Shown: one piece after another, positions 52,726 through 62,456 of the stretch
Position numbering within the stretch: the stretch's first letter is position 1
Layout: every line of letters begins with the position of its first letter
NCBI RefSeq assembly: GCF_910585425.1
Contig: NZ_CAJUCP010000002.1
Span: forward strand, 106,886 to 170,885
Length of the DNA: 64,000 bases
Reading direction: 5' to 3'
Source of the DNA: an uncultured Acetatifactor sp.
GTDB lineage: Bacteria; Bacillota; Clostridia; Lachnospirales; Lachnospiraceae
The notes under the pieces: generated by a model
The model's input: the letters and a program-made list of their open reading frames with translations, nothing else
Databases searched by the model: none
Told to the model about the DNA's origin: nothing
Program-made: the position numbers and the translations under genes

Positions 52726-52801
52726 CGCTGAACGCCGAACACCGAACACTGAACACTGAACACTGAACACTGAACACTGAACACTGAACACTGAACACTG
52801 A
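52726..52801. repeat. Heptanucleotide tandem repeat, about 11 units
   Basis: The unit CACTGAA is repeated perfectly from 52747 to 52801 (eight copies, the last lacking one base). Three degenerate units precede it (CGCTGAA, CGCCGAA, CACCGAA). All three frames are open through it. It lies between the promoter at 52806-52834 and the GntR start codon, so it is in the mRNA leader. Confidence 0.95.
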
Positions 52802-52805
52802 GGCC

Positions 52806-52834
52806 AGTATAACATTGCGGCACGGATTTGTAAA
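52806..52834 (-). promoter_or_regulatory. Promoter of the GntR-headed glycan operon
   Basis: On the minus strand TTTACA (52829-52834) and TATACT (52806-52811), 17-bp spacer. The start would be at about 52799, at the edge of the heptamer tract, so changes in repeat number alter the leader length but not the promoter. Confidence 0.8.
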
Positions 52835-52862
52835 TACATATTTCCAAATTTTATATTTTGTA

Positions 52863-52891
52863 TTGACATATTTCAGATGTTCCTGTATTGT
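52863..52891 (+). promoter_or_regulatory. Possible promoter of the ManA-like gene
   Basis: TTGACA (52863-52868), 17-bp spacer, TATTGT (52886-52891, four of six). It is the best candidate upstream of the gene at 53286 on the plus strand. The leader of about 390 bases would include the family C repeat. Confidence 0.4.
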
Positions 52892-52974
52892 ATTGACAGA
52901 ACAGAAAAGCATTCCGGGCAGAGGAGCGCCGCAATCCGAATCCGGCTCGAAATCCGGACAAAGTCCGGCCGGAA

Positions 52975-53125
52975 ATCAAATACCCCGCTGCAAGCAACGA
53001 GGTATCAATCTTGCAGCGCTGCAGAGCAGAAAGTGTCCTTCGGACACTTTGGTATTTGACCCTCGCGGCATTCGTCAAATGTGCATGCAGGCACGGCCGC
53101 TTGACGCATTGCTCGCGGGAATAAA
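52975..53125. repeat. Family C 151-bp structured repeat, copy 2
   Basis: It is colinear with 45661-45811. CAAATACC near its start pairs perfectly with GGTATTTG (8 bp), enclosing a GTCCTTCGGAC hairpin, and it ends ATTGCTCGCGGGAATAAA. This copy is intergenic, upstream of the ManA-like gene. Confidence 0.85.
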
Positions 53126-53285
53126 GACGCCCGGCCGGCGGAAAGCGCTGTCCGCCAAACCCGTTCCGTCCCGCTTCCGGAGCCAAAGCCCCACAGCCTC
53201 CGGAACAGAGAACCTTACCGGGCGGCACCGGATTCCACGCACAAAGCCGCCACTGCCGGCATCCACATCCACACGGAGGTATCCC

Positions 53286-55043
53286 ATGACATATGAACGC
53301 CCGTCCCACCCTTACAGACAGTTCCCCACCATCCCCGTCACCGGCCATGACGGCGCTGTAGCCCCAGGCAGAGACGCCATCCAGACACGCCTCTCCTCTC
53401 TGATCCATCCGGCGGAAAATAACGACAAGATTATAATCATTGCAGAGGCCTATCCCGGCGTGGACCAGGAAGAACTGCGGGCCCTCTTCTCCCCGCTGGA
53501 GCCCACAGCCACCATCCACAGCGATGACCTGGCCCTGGCCCCGGAGGCCATCGATGCCCAGATCCGGCGCGACCTGACGGACGACCCGGTCTTCGCCGTC
53601 ATGACCACCAGGCGGCTGGAGGAATTCTTCCCGCCGGAGAACCTGGACGCCGCCCGCCGCCAGATAGATGCCGTGGATTCCGGCATCGTGCTGGTATACG
53701 GGGTGGGCGCGTCCCTGGTCTGCCGGGGAGACATCCTGTTCCTGGCGGACATCACCCGCTGGGAGATCCAGCTCCGCTACCGCCGGGGGCTATCCAACTG
53801 GCGGACTGCCAGGACCTCCCTCCCCCGGAACGAGAAATACAAAAGAGGCTATTTCGCCGAATGGCGCTGGGCAGACCGGGTGAAGGACGGCCTCCTTCCC
53901 CGGATGGACTTCTATCTGGACATGACCGCTGAGGGCGCCCCCGCCATGGTCTCGGGGGAGGCTTACCGGGCAGCCCTCGCACAGGCCGCGGCCCGCCCCT
54001 TCCGCATGGTGCCCTACTTCGACCCCGGCGTATGGGGCGGGGACTGGATGGCGGCCCGCTTCGGCCTGCCGGAGAACGGCAGCAACTACGCCTGGAGCTT
54101 CGACGGCGTGCCGGAGGAGAACAGCCTCCTTCTGGATTTTGGCGGACAGCTCATCCAGACCCCCGCGCTGAACCTGGTCCATTCCCATCCGAAGGAGCTG
54201 CTGGGGGACAGGGTACACGCCCGCTTCGGCCGGGAATTCCCCATCCGCTTCGACATGCTGGACACCATGAACGGCCAGAACCTGTCCCTCCAGGTGCATC
54301 CCCTGACGGAATATATCCAGCAGCATTTCAACATGCACTACACCCAGGACGAGAGCTACTACCTGCTGGACGCCCAGGGCGAGAATCCCTGCGTCTATCT
54401 GGGGATTCGGACAGGCACCGACCCGGAGGAGATGTGCCGGGCCCTGGAGGAAGCCCAGAGCGGCGGCGCGGCCTTCCCCGCGGAAAGCTATGTCAACCGC
54501 ATCCCCGTGAAGAAGCACGACCATGTGCTGATTCCCGCCGGAACGGTGCACTGCTCCGGCGCGGATACCATGGTGCTGGAAATCAGCGCCACCCCCTATA
54601 TCTTCACCTTCAAGCTCTGGGACTGGGGGCGGCTGGACCTGGACGGCAGGCCCCGGCCCATCCACCTGGAGCACGGGATGGCGAACATTCAGTGGGAGAG
54701 GGATACCGAGTGGGTAAGAGAGAATCTGATAAACGCAATTACGATAATATATGAAGGTGAAATCGGGACTGTGGAGCGCACCGGGCTGCACCTGCGGGAA
54801 TTCCTGGACACCTACCGCGTCAGCACGAAAAAAGAGCTGCCGATCCGCCGAAACGGCAGCGTCCATGTCATCAATCTGGTGGAGGGCTCCCATGCCCTGC
54901 TCTTAAGCCAATCGGAGAACTTCCCGCCCTTCGCGCTCCACTACGCGGAGACCTGCATCGTGCCAGAGGCCGCCGGGGCGTACAGCATCCTCTCCCCGGA
55001 GGGGGAGCCAATCCGGGCGGTGATCGCCTGCGTGCGGGGCTAA
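53286..55043 (+). CDS. Class I mannose-6-phosphate isomerase-like protein with extra N-terminal domain
   Basis: A 585-residue protein. The C-terminal two-thirds is a type I phosphomannose isomerase: LSLQVHPLTEYIQQHF and VLIPAGTVHCSG give the metal-binding Gln/His and His. The N-terminal ~200 residues resemble a uridine-kinase-like P-loop fold without the P-loop (NDKIIIIAEAYPG, DILFLADITRWEIQLRYRRG). The start at 53286 follows GGAGG. It is divergent from the GntR operon and would feed mannose-6-phosphate into fructose-6-phosphate. Confidence 0.87.
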   Translation: MTYERPSHPYRQFPTIPVTGHDGAVAPGRDAIQTRLSSLIHPAENNDKIIIIAEAYPGVDQEELRALFSPLEPTATIHSDDLALAPEAIDAQIRRDLTDDPVFAVMTTRRLEEFFPPENLDAARRQIDAVDSGIVLVYGVGASLVCRGDILFLADITRWEIQLRYRRGLSNWRTARTSLPRNEKYKRGYFAEWRWADRVKDGLLPRMDFYLDMTAEGAPAMVSGEAYRAALAQAAARPFRMVPYFDPGVWGGDWMAARFGLPENGSNYAWSFDGVPEENSLLLDFGGQLIQTPALNLVHSHPKELLGDRVHARFGREFPIRFDMLDTMNGQNLSLQVHPLTEYIQQHFNMHYTQDESYYLLDAQGENPCVYLGIRTGTDPEEMCRALEEAQSGGAAFPAESYVNRIPVKKHDHVLIPAGTVHCSGADTMVLEISATPYIFTFKLWDWGRLDLDGRPRPIHLEHGMANIQWERDTEWVRENLINAITIIYEGEIGTVERTGLHLREFLDTYRVSTKKELPIRRNGSVHVINLVEGSHALLLSQSENFPPFALHYAETCIVPEAAGAYSILSPEGEPIRAVIACVRG

Positions 55044-55123
55044 AGACCGCGGATGCCGCCCAACAGGCAGTCGTTCGGCATATCGCAGCTCCGGATACGT
55101 TCTGTCGGCAAGGCCCGGAGGGC

Positions 55124-55468
55124 TCAGCCCTCCAGGTCCATCTCCTCCTGGACGTACACGGTCTCCTCGATCAGGCCGATTCCCATGAATACAGCCCATA
55201 TGTAAGGCGCGCCGTAGAGGTTCAGGGTCTTGGGCCCCACGATCTTCCTCGGCGCATCCTCGCCTGTCTGATCCTGTATCAGCTTCTCATAGGCCTTCTC
55301 GAAGGTGCTCCTGGTGATGGAGCGCTCCCGCCTGTCAGTGAACAGCTCCCCTCCCTTGATGGTATAGGTAAAAGGAAGGCCTTTCTTGGTGAGAAATTGT
55401 TTTCCCTCGTGCGCCTGTATGGCATCCCACAGGCCAGGGACGGTTATCTTTGATGTATTGAGCTTCAT
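55124..55468 (-). CDS. Uncharacterised 114-residue protein
   Basis: A soluble protein beginning MKLNTSKITVPGLWDAIQAH. It contains FTYTIKGGELFTDRRERSIT and ITRSTFEKAYEKLIQD, and ends with an acidic tail EEMDLEG. The start follows GGAGGCAT. Length and basic centre would suit a nucleic-acid-binding protein, but no family is recognised. Confidence 0.7.
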   Translation of the reverse strand: MKLNTSKITVPGLWDAIQAHEGKQFLTKKGLPFTYTIKGGELFTDRRERSITRSTFEKAYEKLIQDQTGEDAPRKIVGPKTLNLYGAPYIWAVFMGIGLIEETVYVQEEMDLEG

Positions 55469-55640
55469 ATGCCTCCTTGCGCCGCTTCCCGCGGCCGTCG
55501 GACCGTAAGCTGTCCCGGATCCGTTCTGGTTCTATTTATCGTACCCGATATGGCATACATTGTCAATGACAAATACGGCCTTTTGGGGGGACGGAACGGG
55601 ATTCCATTGCGCGGAGCCCCCAGCGGCCTTCAATGGGGCA

Positions 55641-57068
55641 CTAGGCCTCCTCCCGCTTCCTGCGCAGGATTTCCGTATTCCGCTCCACCTCCCGCTTCGT
55701 CAGGGGATAGGCGAACCATATGATCAGGAACACCACCAGATAGCTGACCCCCGGCACCAGAGTGGCCACCGTGTAGATCCGCTCCGATACCGCCTGGGTC
55801 TGGGACGGGGCCTCCGACACATAGCCTATGGCCGTCAGCACGAACCCTCCCAGGCCCCCGGCCAATGCCTGCCCCACCTTCCTGGCAAAGGAGTACACCG
55901 CGTAGACCGTGCCGTCCTCCCGCCTGCCGGTGGCGATTTCCTGGTAGTCGATGATATCCGTGATGAAGGCCCAGATGACCATATTGAAGAGCCCCGCCCC
56001 AAGAGTGCCCAAAAACAGCAAGCCCATGAACAGCGGGATGCTCTTCACCCGCAGGAGGAACAGCAGCAGGTACACCGCCCCCGCCACCAGCATCCCCACG
56101 GCCCCGGCCTCCTTCTTGCCGAATTTCAGCACGATGGCGGAGATGAAGGGGGCCAGCAGCAGCGTGCCGCCGATTCCCACCACATTGGCCACGGACAGCG
56201 CTTTCGCATTCCGGAAATAGTCCAGGAACAGGTAATTGTTCATGGCCTGCCCCAGCAGCGTGGCCAGCAGCAGCACCAAAGCGGCACACACCAGCGCCAG
56301 CAGGGGCCTGTTGCGCCCAAGGCCTTTCAGCATGTCCAGGAAGCCCTCCCCGGCGCCTTCCTTTTTCTCAAAGACCACCCGCTCCCGGCACAGCGTGTAG
56401 CAGAGCACATAGCAGACGATCGCCAGCACGCCGAACACGATTGCGGTCAGCGTAAAGCGCACGGGCAGCACGATCTGATTCCCCGCCTCGTCCGTCCTGT
56501 ATACGATCAGCGGCACCAGCACCCCGATGGCCAGCCCCGCCAGGCCTGCGCCGATGCTGCGGAAGGTGGAGAGAGCGGCCCTGTCCTTCACGTCCGGGCT
56601 GATTACGGAGGCCATGGAGCCATAGGGGATGTTGATGGCCGTGTAGCAGAAGCTGCTCCACAGCAGATATGTGAAGGTCACATAGACCAGCTTCGCCCCA
56701 TAGGGCCAGTCCCTCACGAAATACAGGTACATGGCAGTGCTGGCCAGGGCCACGGGAACGCACATGCGCCTGATCCACGACCGGAACCTGCCGTCTCTTG
56801 CCGGCCGCATATGGTCTACGATACGCCCCATGGTCACATCCGTAAAAGCGTCTACGAACCTGGCCCCCAGAAACAGCAGCCCCACGGCGAAGCCGCTCAG
56901 CCCCAGCACCTTGGTATAGAATACCATCAGGTAGCTGCTGGCGAATATGAAGCTGAAATCATTGCCGAAATCCCCGAACATGTACCCTATCTTGTCCCGG
57001 ATTCCGAAAGGGCGCCCGCCGCTCCTGTCTTCCTTCACATTTCCGTTCCCATCCACTGTCTTTGCCAT
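55641..57068 (-). CDS. GPH (glycoside-pentoside-hexuronide) family sugar:cation symporter
   Basis: A 475-residue, 12-helix protein. LGARFVDAFTDVTMGRIVDH is the cation-binding helix of MelB/GPH symporters, and YGSMASVISPDVKDRAALST is the family loop. The start at 57068 follows GGTGGAGG. It probably imports a glycoside or pentoside by sodium or proton symport; the substrate is not readable. Confidence 0.94.
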   Translation of the reverse strand: MAKTVDGNGNVKEDRSGGRPFGIRDKIGYMFGDFGNDFSFIFASSYLMVFYTKVLGLSGFAVGLLFLGARFVDAFTDVTMGRIVDHMRPARDGRFRSWIRRMCVPVALASTAMYLYFVRDWPYGAKLVYVTFTYLLWSSFCYTAINIPYGSMASVISPDVKDRAALSTFRSIGAGLAGLAIGVLVPLIVYRTDEAGNQIVLPVRFTLTAIVFGVLAIVCYVLCYTLCRERVVFEKKEGAGEGFLDMLKGLGRNRPLLALVCAALVLLLATLLGQAMNNYLFLDYFRNAKALSVANVVGIGGTLLLAPFISAIVLKFGKKEAGAVGMLVAGAVYLLLFLLRVKSIPLFMGLLFLGTLGAGLFNMVIWAFITDIIDYQEIATGRREDGTVYAVYSFARKVGQALAGGLGGFVLTAIGYVSEAPSQTQAVSERIYTVATLVPGVSYLVVFLIIWFAYPLTKREVERNTEILRRKREEA

Positions 57069-57240
57069 GTGAACCTCCACCTCTGCATAGTCATCTGTGT
57101 CTTATGTCGCGCAATGGAGTTATTGTCCCACATCGGGGAAAATTTATTCAAAACTTTACTTTTCCCCTGAAATGTATTATATTTGAGACAGTCGATATCA
57201 GGGTTTTATTTCGAAAAGAAAATGGAGGGAAGCGCTTCAC

Positions 57241-58155
57241 ATGGCCATACTTACCGTATTTTTCCAGATGCTTTCACTGCTGATCATGATTGGGGCCGGA
57301 TGGTTCATGGCCAGGAAGGGGATGATGGACGAGCACACCAACACCCAGATGTCCAAAATGATCGTGAACGTGTTCAATCCCATGTTGATGATCTCCAGCG
57401 CGGCCAGCTCCGTGGGGCTGATTCCCTTGAGCACGATTGTTTTGGTGGGGCTGATCGCCATCGGCATGTTCGCCATCCTGATCGCGGCGGGCATGATCCT
57501 GTCCCCTCTGTTCGAGAGGCAGCCCGACCAGAAAAAGATTTTCCAGATGATGTTCGTCTTCTCTAACCTGGGGTTCATCGGCATACCGGTGGTGGGCAGC
57601 ATACTGGGGACCCAGTACGTGGTCTATGTCACCGAGTTCCTGCTGCTGTACACCATCGTGTTCTATACCTACGGGGTGGCGCTGATGGACGGGAAGTTCT
57701 CCCTGTCCTCCCTGAAAGCCATGGTGAATCCGGGGCTGATATCCGGCCTGGCCGCCGTCCTCATCATCGTGCTGAACATCCCCCTCCCGGGCTTCCTCAT
57801 GACGGCGGTGACCTATCTGGGGAACGTGACCTCCCCCATGGCGCTGGTTGCCGTGGGCTTCGCCCTGGCCCACACGGATCCGAAGCGCATCTTCTGCCAG
57901 CCGAAGCTCTATGTCTTCTCCGTGGTGAAGCTCCTGGCGCTGCCCCTTCTGATGCTGCCCCTGGTGAGGCTGGTCACGGACGACGCTGCCCTGCTCTCCG
58001 TGTGCATGGTCATGTTCGGCATGCCCATCGGCAACATGCCCCTGATCCTGGGGAACCAGAAGGGCATTGATGGCAGCACCTGCAGCGCTGCCATCATCCT
58101 GACTACGATTCTATGCGTGTTCACCATCCCCGTATTGCTTGCACTGGTCGGATGA
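57241..58155 (+). CDS. AEC family transporter
   Basis: A 304-residue protein with ten predicted helices. LIMIGAGWFMARKGMMDEHT and NVFNPMLMISSAA near the N-terminus and GMPIGNMPLILGNQKG near the C-terminus are typical of auxin efflux carrier (AEC) proteins such as MdcF/MleP. It is likely to move malate or other organic acids. It is divergent from the GPH gene. Confidence 0.92.
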   Translation: MAILTVFFQMLSLLIMIGAGWFMARKGMMDEHTNTQMSKMIVNVFNPMLMISSAASSVGLIPLSTIVLVGLIAIGMFAILIAAGMILSPLFERQPDQKKIFQMMFVFSNLGFIGIPVVGSILGTQYVVYVTEFLLLYTIVFYTYGVALMDGKFSLSSLKAMVNPGLISGLAAVLIIVLNIPLPGFLMTAVTYLGNVTSPMALVAVGFALAHTDPKRIFCQPKLYVFSVVKLLALPLLMLPLVRLVTDDAALLSVCMVMFGMPIGNMPLILGNQKGIDGSTCSAAIILTTILCVFTIPVLLALVG

Positions 58156-58282
58156 CACCCCCGGGAGGCGCGCCCCTCCCTCGCGGGCAGAGCATCCTTC
58201 CCGCTTCCCGCGCGGCCCGGCCTACTCCTCAGACCGCGTGCTCCCGGGAACAGCGCCCGGCGTTTCAGGATTCCTTGGGTCC

Positions 58283-58861
58283 TCAGTCCTCCGCCATCTT
58301 CTGCCGGATCCAGGACAGGATGATGTCTATCCCCGCGGGCCCTCCGTCCACGTTCCGGAAGCCGTTGACGATGATGTCCGCGTTCCACTTGGAGGACTCC
58401 ACATACTGCCGCTGCCTGGGCTGGACGGCCTGGACATATCTGTCCATGATGTCGTCCAGGTCGTAGCCGTAGTTCAGGTTCCGGGAGATGCGCCGCCTCA
58501 GCCTCTCGTCCTGGTCGCAGTCCACGAACACCTTCAGGTCAAGCAATGGCGCCATGGCCTGGTCCCAGAGGATGAACATCCCCTCTATCAGGACTACATC
58601 CACGTCTTCCGCCTCCCTGACAGCCGCCACGTCCGCGTGGAGCCTGTCCAGGTCCATCGTATTCGGATGGTTGTCGTCCCGGTAGGTCCTGCCGTCCAGG
58701 ATGCCTACGATTTCCGGGCGCTCCGAGGGCTCCCTGAAATACTTGTCCATATGGAAAACCTTGACTCTGTAGCCCTCCAGCCGCTCCTCCAGCCTGTCGC
58801 TCAGGGTGGACTTGCCGCTGGCGCTGCAGCCCCCTATCCCCACTATGTATGCCTGCTTCAT
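58283..58861 (-). CDS. udk: Uridine kinase family protein
   Basis: A 192-residue kinase. The P-loop is GGCSASGKST, followed by VFHMDKYFRE and the lid RRISRNLNYGYDLDDIM. It fits uridine kinase/phosphoribulokinase-like enzymes and most likely salvages uridine. The start follows AGGAGG. It lies alone between the AEC gene and the ileS terminator. Confidence 0.85.
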   Translation of the reverse strand: MKQAYIVGIGGCSASGKSTLSDRLEERLEGYRVKVFHMDKYFREPSERPEIVGILDGRTYRDDNHPNTMDLDRLHADVAAVREAEDVDVVLIEGMFILWDQAMAPLLDLKVFVDCDQDERLRRRISRNLNYGYDLDDIMDRYVQAVQPRQRQYVESSKWNADIIVNGFRNVDGGPAGIDIILSWIRQKMAED

Positions 58862-58954
58862 CCGTATACCTCCTTTGCCTGCACTGATTACAGTCTAACA
58901 CGGGCGGCGCAATTATACAATCCTTATTCTTCCCTGCCGCTGCCTCCCAGGCAT

Positions 58955-58995
58955 AAAAAGCCCGGCATGGACAGACATACGCCTCTCCATGCCGG
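58955..58995 (-). terminator. ileS terminator
   Basis: CCGGCATGGA (58962-58971) and TCCATGCCGG (58986-58995) form a 10-bp perfect stem, followed on the minus strand by a T5 tract. It lies 23 bp after the ileS stop codon. Confidence 0.93.
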
Positions 58996-59017
58996 TATGG
59001 CAATCGCTTCTGTTCGT

Positions 59018-62000
59018 TTACGCCTTCTCGATGGCGATAGTGGCTTTCTCGCCGTTCACGTTCCATTCCTTCGCCACCGCGAAATCTTTCCCCTCCGTCA
59101 GCTCCTCGGCCAGCACCTTGCCCGAGATGGAATCCGCGTTCCCGGCAGCGATCGCCGCCAGCTTCCCGTTTCCGTTGACGGACACCCGGATGTGGTCCAT
59201 GACCTGGAAGCCCGCGTCCTTGCGCATGGTCTGGATTTTGCTGATCAGCTCGTAGACGAAGCCCTCCTCGATCAGCTCCTCCGTCAGGTTGGTGTCCAGC
59301 ACCACGGTCATCCTGCCGTTCTCCTGGGACACGTAGCCCGGCTTCTGGGTCATGTCGATCAGCAAATCGTCCTTCGTCAGCTCCACGGCCGCTCCGTTCA
59401 CCTCAAAGGCGAGCTTTCCGCTGGCATCCAGCTCATCCATGGCGGCATTGCCGTCCAGCGCCGCCAGCGTCTTCTGGATCCCGCCCAGCTGCTTGCCGTA
59501 TTTGGGCCCTACCGTGCGCAGCTGGGGCTTGAAGGTGTAGGTGGTGTAGTCCCGCACGTCCTCTGTGTAGACCACTTCCTTCACGTTCAGCTCGTCCCGG
59601 ATGATAGCGGTGCAGAAGCCGTCCAGGCCCTGGGCCGTCCCCGCTGCAGGCACGCCGGCTGCCGCATCTTCTCCCGATCCGGTCTGCCCTGCCCCCATCT
59701 TCACGTACATCCTGCCGATGGGCTGGCGGTTCTTGATCGCGGCGGCATTGCGGCAGGCCCGGCCCAGCACCACGGCCTCCAGCACCTCCTCCATGTCCGC
59801 CTCCAGTTTTTTATCTATAAAGCGCTCTTCCACTGTCGGGAAATCGCACAGATGGATGCTCTCCGGCGCGTTTCCGTCGGTGCTGCACACCAGATTCCGG
59901 TAGATTTCCTCCGTCATGAAGGGAATCATGGGAGCCGCCGCCTTGCACATCGTCACCAGGGCCGTGTGCAGGGTCATATAGGCGTTGATCTTGTCCTGCT
60001 CCATGCCCTTTGCCCAGAAGCGCTCACGGCTGCGGCGCACGTACCAGTTGCTCATCTCCTCCACGAAATCCTGCAGGGCCTTGGCGGCCTCGGGGATGCG
60101 GTATCTGTCCAGGTTCGTGTCCACCTCGCCCACCACGGTGTTCAGCCTGGACAGGAGCCATCTGTCCATCACTGGCAGTTTTTCGTACTCTAATGTATGC
60201 TTTGACGCGTCGAACCCGTCGATATTGGCGTACAGCACGAAGAAGGTATAGGTGTTCCAGAGCTTGTCCAGGAACTTGTGCTGTCCCTCCAGCACGGTCT
60301 TGCCGGAGAAGCGCTTGGGCAGCCAGGGGGCGGCGCTGGTGTAGAAATACCACCGGATGGCGTCCGCGCCGTACTCTTCCAGGGCCTGGAAGGGATCCAC
60401 CACATTCCCCTTGGACTTGCTCATCTTCTGGCCGTCCTCATCCGCCACCAGGCCCAGCACGATGACATTCTCGTAGGGGGCCTTGTTAAAGAGCAGAGTG
60501 GACTCCGCCAGCAGGGAGTAGAACCATCCTCTGGTCTGGTCCACGGCCTCGGAGATGAAGTTGGCCGGGAACTGCTGTTCGAACAAGTCTTTATTTTCAA
60601 AAGGATAATGATGCTGGGCGAAGGGCATGGCCCCGGAGTCGAACCAGCAGTCGATGACCTCCGGCACCCGCTTCATGGTCTTCCCGCACTTGGGGCAGGG
60701 GAAGGTCACCTCGTCGATATAAGGGCGGTGCAGCTCGACGTCCTTAGTCTTCTCATCCCCGGTGAGAGCGGCAAGCTGCTCCCTGCTGCCCACGGATTCC
60801 ATATGCCCGCACTGGCACTCCCAGATATTCAGGGGCGTGCCCCAGTAGCGGTTCCTGGAGATGCCCCAGTCCTGGATGTTCTCCAGCCAGTTGCCGAAGC
60901 GCCCCTCGCCGATGGTGGGCGGGATCCAGTTGATGGTCTTGTTGTTGCGCACCAGGTCGTCCTTCACGGCGGTCATCTTGATGAACCAGGACTCTCTGGC
61001 GTAGTAGATCAGGGGCGTGTCGCAGCGCCAGCAGAAAGGATAATCGTGCTCGAATTTCGGCGCGGAGAACAGCTTTCCTTCCTTATCTAAATCCTTCAGG
61101 ATATCGGGATCCGCGTCCTTCACGAATTTCCCGGCGTAGGGGGTCTCCTCCGTCATATGGCCCCTGCCGTCCACGAACTGCACCAGGGGCAGGCCGTACT
61201 TCCTGCCTACGTTTGCATCGTCCTCACCGAAGGCGGGGGCGATGTGCACGATGCCCGTACCGTCGGACATTGTGACATATGTGTCACAAGTGACGTAGTG
61301 GGCCTTTTTGCCCTGGCGGGCGGCTTCTTCTCCGGAACAGGCGAACAGGGGCTCATACTCTTTATGCTCCAGGTCCGTGCCCTTATAGGTCTCCAGCACC
61401 TGGTAAGCCGCCGTCCCCTCTTCCGCCAGGCCTCCCAGCACGGTGTCCAGCAGGGCCTGGGCCATGTAATAGGTATAGCCGTCAGCGGCCTTCACCTTCA
61501 CATAGGTCTCATCCGGGTTCACGCACAGGGCCACATTGGAGGGCAATGTCCACGGTGTCGTAGTCCACGCCAGGAAATAGGCCTCCTCCCCCACGCACTT
61601 GAAGCGCGCCACCGCGGAGCGCTCCTTCACCGCCTTGTAGCCCTGGGCCACCTCGTGGCTGGACAGAGGGGTGCCGCAGCGGGGGCAGTAGGGCACGATT
61701 TTGAAGCCCTTGTATAAAAGGCCCTTGTCCCAGATGGTCTTCAGCGCCCACCACTCGGACTCGATATAGTCGTCATGATAGGTCACATAAGGGTCTTCCA
61801 TGTCCGCCCAGAAGCCCACGGAGCCGGAGAATTCCTCCCACATGCCCTTGTACTTCCAGACGCTCTCCTTGCATTTGTCGATGAAGGGGGCCAGGCCATA
61901 CTCCTCTATCTGCTCCTTGCCGTCCAGCCCTAAGAGCTTCTCCACCTCCAGTTCCACGGGCAGGCCGTGGGTGTCCCAGCCGGCCTTCCGGGGCACCATG

Positions 62001-62230
62001 CACCCCTTCATGGTGCGGTATCTGGGAATCATGTCCTTGATGGTGCGGGTCTCCACATGGCCGATGTGGGGCTTGCCGTTGGCCGTGGGCGGGCCGTCGT
62101 AGAAGGTATAGACCGGGCCCTCCTTCCGGCTGTCGATGGTCTTCCGGAAGATATCGTTCTCCCGCCAGAATCTCTCCACTTCTTTTTCGCGTTCTACCAG
62201 ACTGACATTGGCTGAAACCTGTTTGTACAT
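59018..62230 (-). CDS. ileS: Isoleucyl-tRNA synthetase
   Basis: A 1070-residue class I synthetase: PPTANGKPHIGHVETRTIKD (HIGH) and DGQKMSKSKGNVVDPF (KMSKS), with an editing domain between (AWTTTPWTLPSNVALC). The length and C-terminus match the large IleS2-type enzyme, which in some bacteria confers natural mupirocin tolerance; this is inference from family. The start at 62230 follows AGGAAA. Expression is governed by a T-box leader. Confidence 0.97.
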   Translation of the reverse strand: MYKQVSANVSLVEREKEVERFWRENDIFRKTIDSRKEGPVYTFYDGPPTANGKPHIGHVETRTIKDMIPRYRTMKGCMVPRKAGWDTHGLPVELEVEKLLGLDGKEQIEEYGLAPFIDKCKESVWKYKGMWEEFSGSVGFWADMEDPYVTYHDDYIESEWWALKTIWDKGLLYKGFKIVPYCPRCGTPLSSHEVAQGYKAVKERSAVARFKCVGEEAYFLAWTTTPWTLPSNVALCVNPDETYVKVKAADGYTYYMAQALLDTVLGGLAEEGTAAYQVLETYKGTDLEHKEYEPLFACSGEEAARQGKKAHYVTCDTYVTMSDGTGIVHIAPAFGEDDANVGRKYGLPLVQFVDGRGHMTEETPYAGKFVKDADPDILKDLDKEGKLFSAPKFEHDYPFCWRCDTPLIYYARESWFIKMTAVKDDLVRNNKTINWIPPTIGEGRFGNWLENIQDWGISRNRYWGTPLNIWECQCGHMESVGSREQLAALTGDEKTKDVELHRPYIDEVTFPCPKCGKTMKRVPEVIDCWFDSGAMPFAQHHYPFENKDLFEQQFPANFISEAVDQTRGWFYSLLAESTLLFNKAPYENVIVLGLVADEDGQKMSKSKGNVVDPFQALEEYGADAIRWYFYTSAAPWLPKRFSGKTVLEGQHKFLDKLWNTYTFFVLYANIDGFDASKHTLEYEKLPVMDRWLLSRLNTVVGEVDTNLDRYRIPEAAKALQDFVEEMSNWYVRRSRERFWAKGMEQDKINAYMTLHTALVTMCKAAAPMIPFMTEEIYRNLVCSTDGNAPESIHLCDFPTVEERFIDKKLEADMEEVLEAVVLGRACRNAAAIKNRQPIGRMYVKMGAGQTGSGEDAAAGVPAAGTAQGLDGFCTAIIRDELNVKEVVYTEDVRDYTTYTFKPQLRTVGPKYGKQLGGIQKTLAALDGNAAMDELDASGKLAFEVNGAAVELTKDDLLIDMTQKPGYVSQENGRMTVVLDTNLTEELIEEGFVYELISKIQTMRKDAGFQVMDHIRVSVNGNGKLAAIAAGNADSISGKVLAEELTEGKDFAVAKEWNVNGEKATIAIEKA

Positions 62231-62456
62231 TGTCGCGTTTCCTTTCCTGGTTCTGCCTTTTGGCGATTGCCCTTTCGGGCTGTTTTTGGCTGCATACTTT
62301 TTGCTTTTCTGGTTATTTTCCTGATTTCCCTGCATTGCCGCCGGGCGGACTGCCCGGCATTTCTCACGGACACGGAAAGCTTCTTCCTGCGGCAGACGGC
62401 CTGCTCTGCGGCGGCATATCTGCCTCAGGCTTCGCGAAACGATTGCCGCCTGCGCA

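Noticed and set aside
52653..52847. N-terminal extension of the GntR regulator through the heptamer repeat
   Set aside because: The extended frame begins upstream of the promoter, has low-complexity VQCSVFS repeats in all three frames and no ribosome binding site.
58139..60193. 684-codon plus-strand frame across udk and ileS
   Set aside because: It crosses two real minus-strand genes and the ileS terminator.
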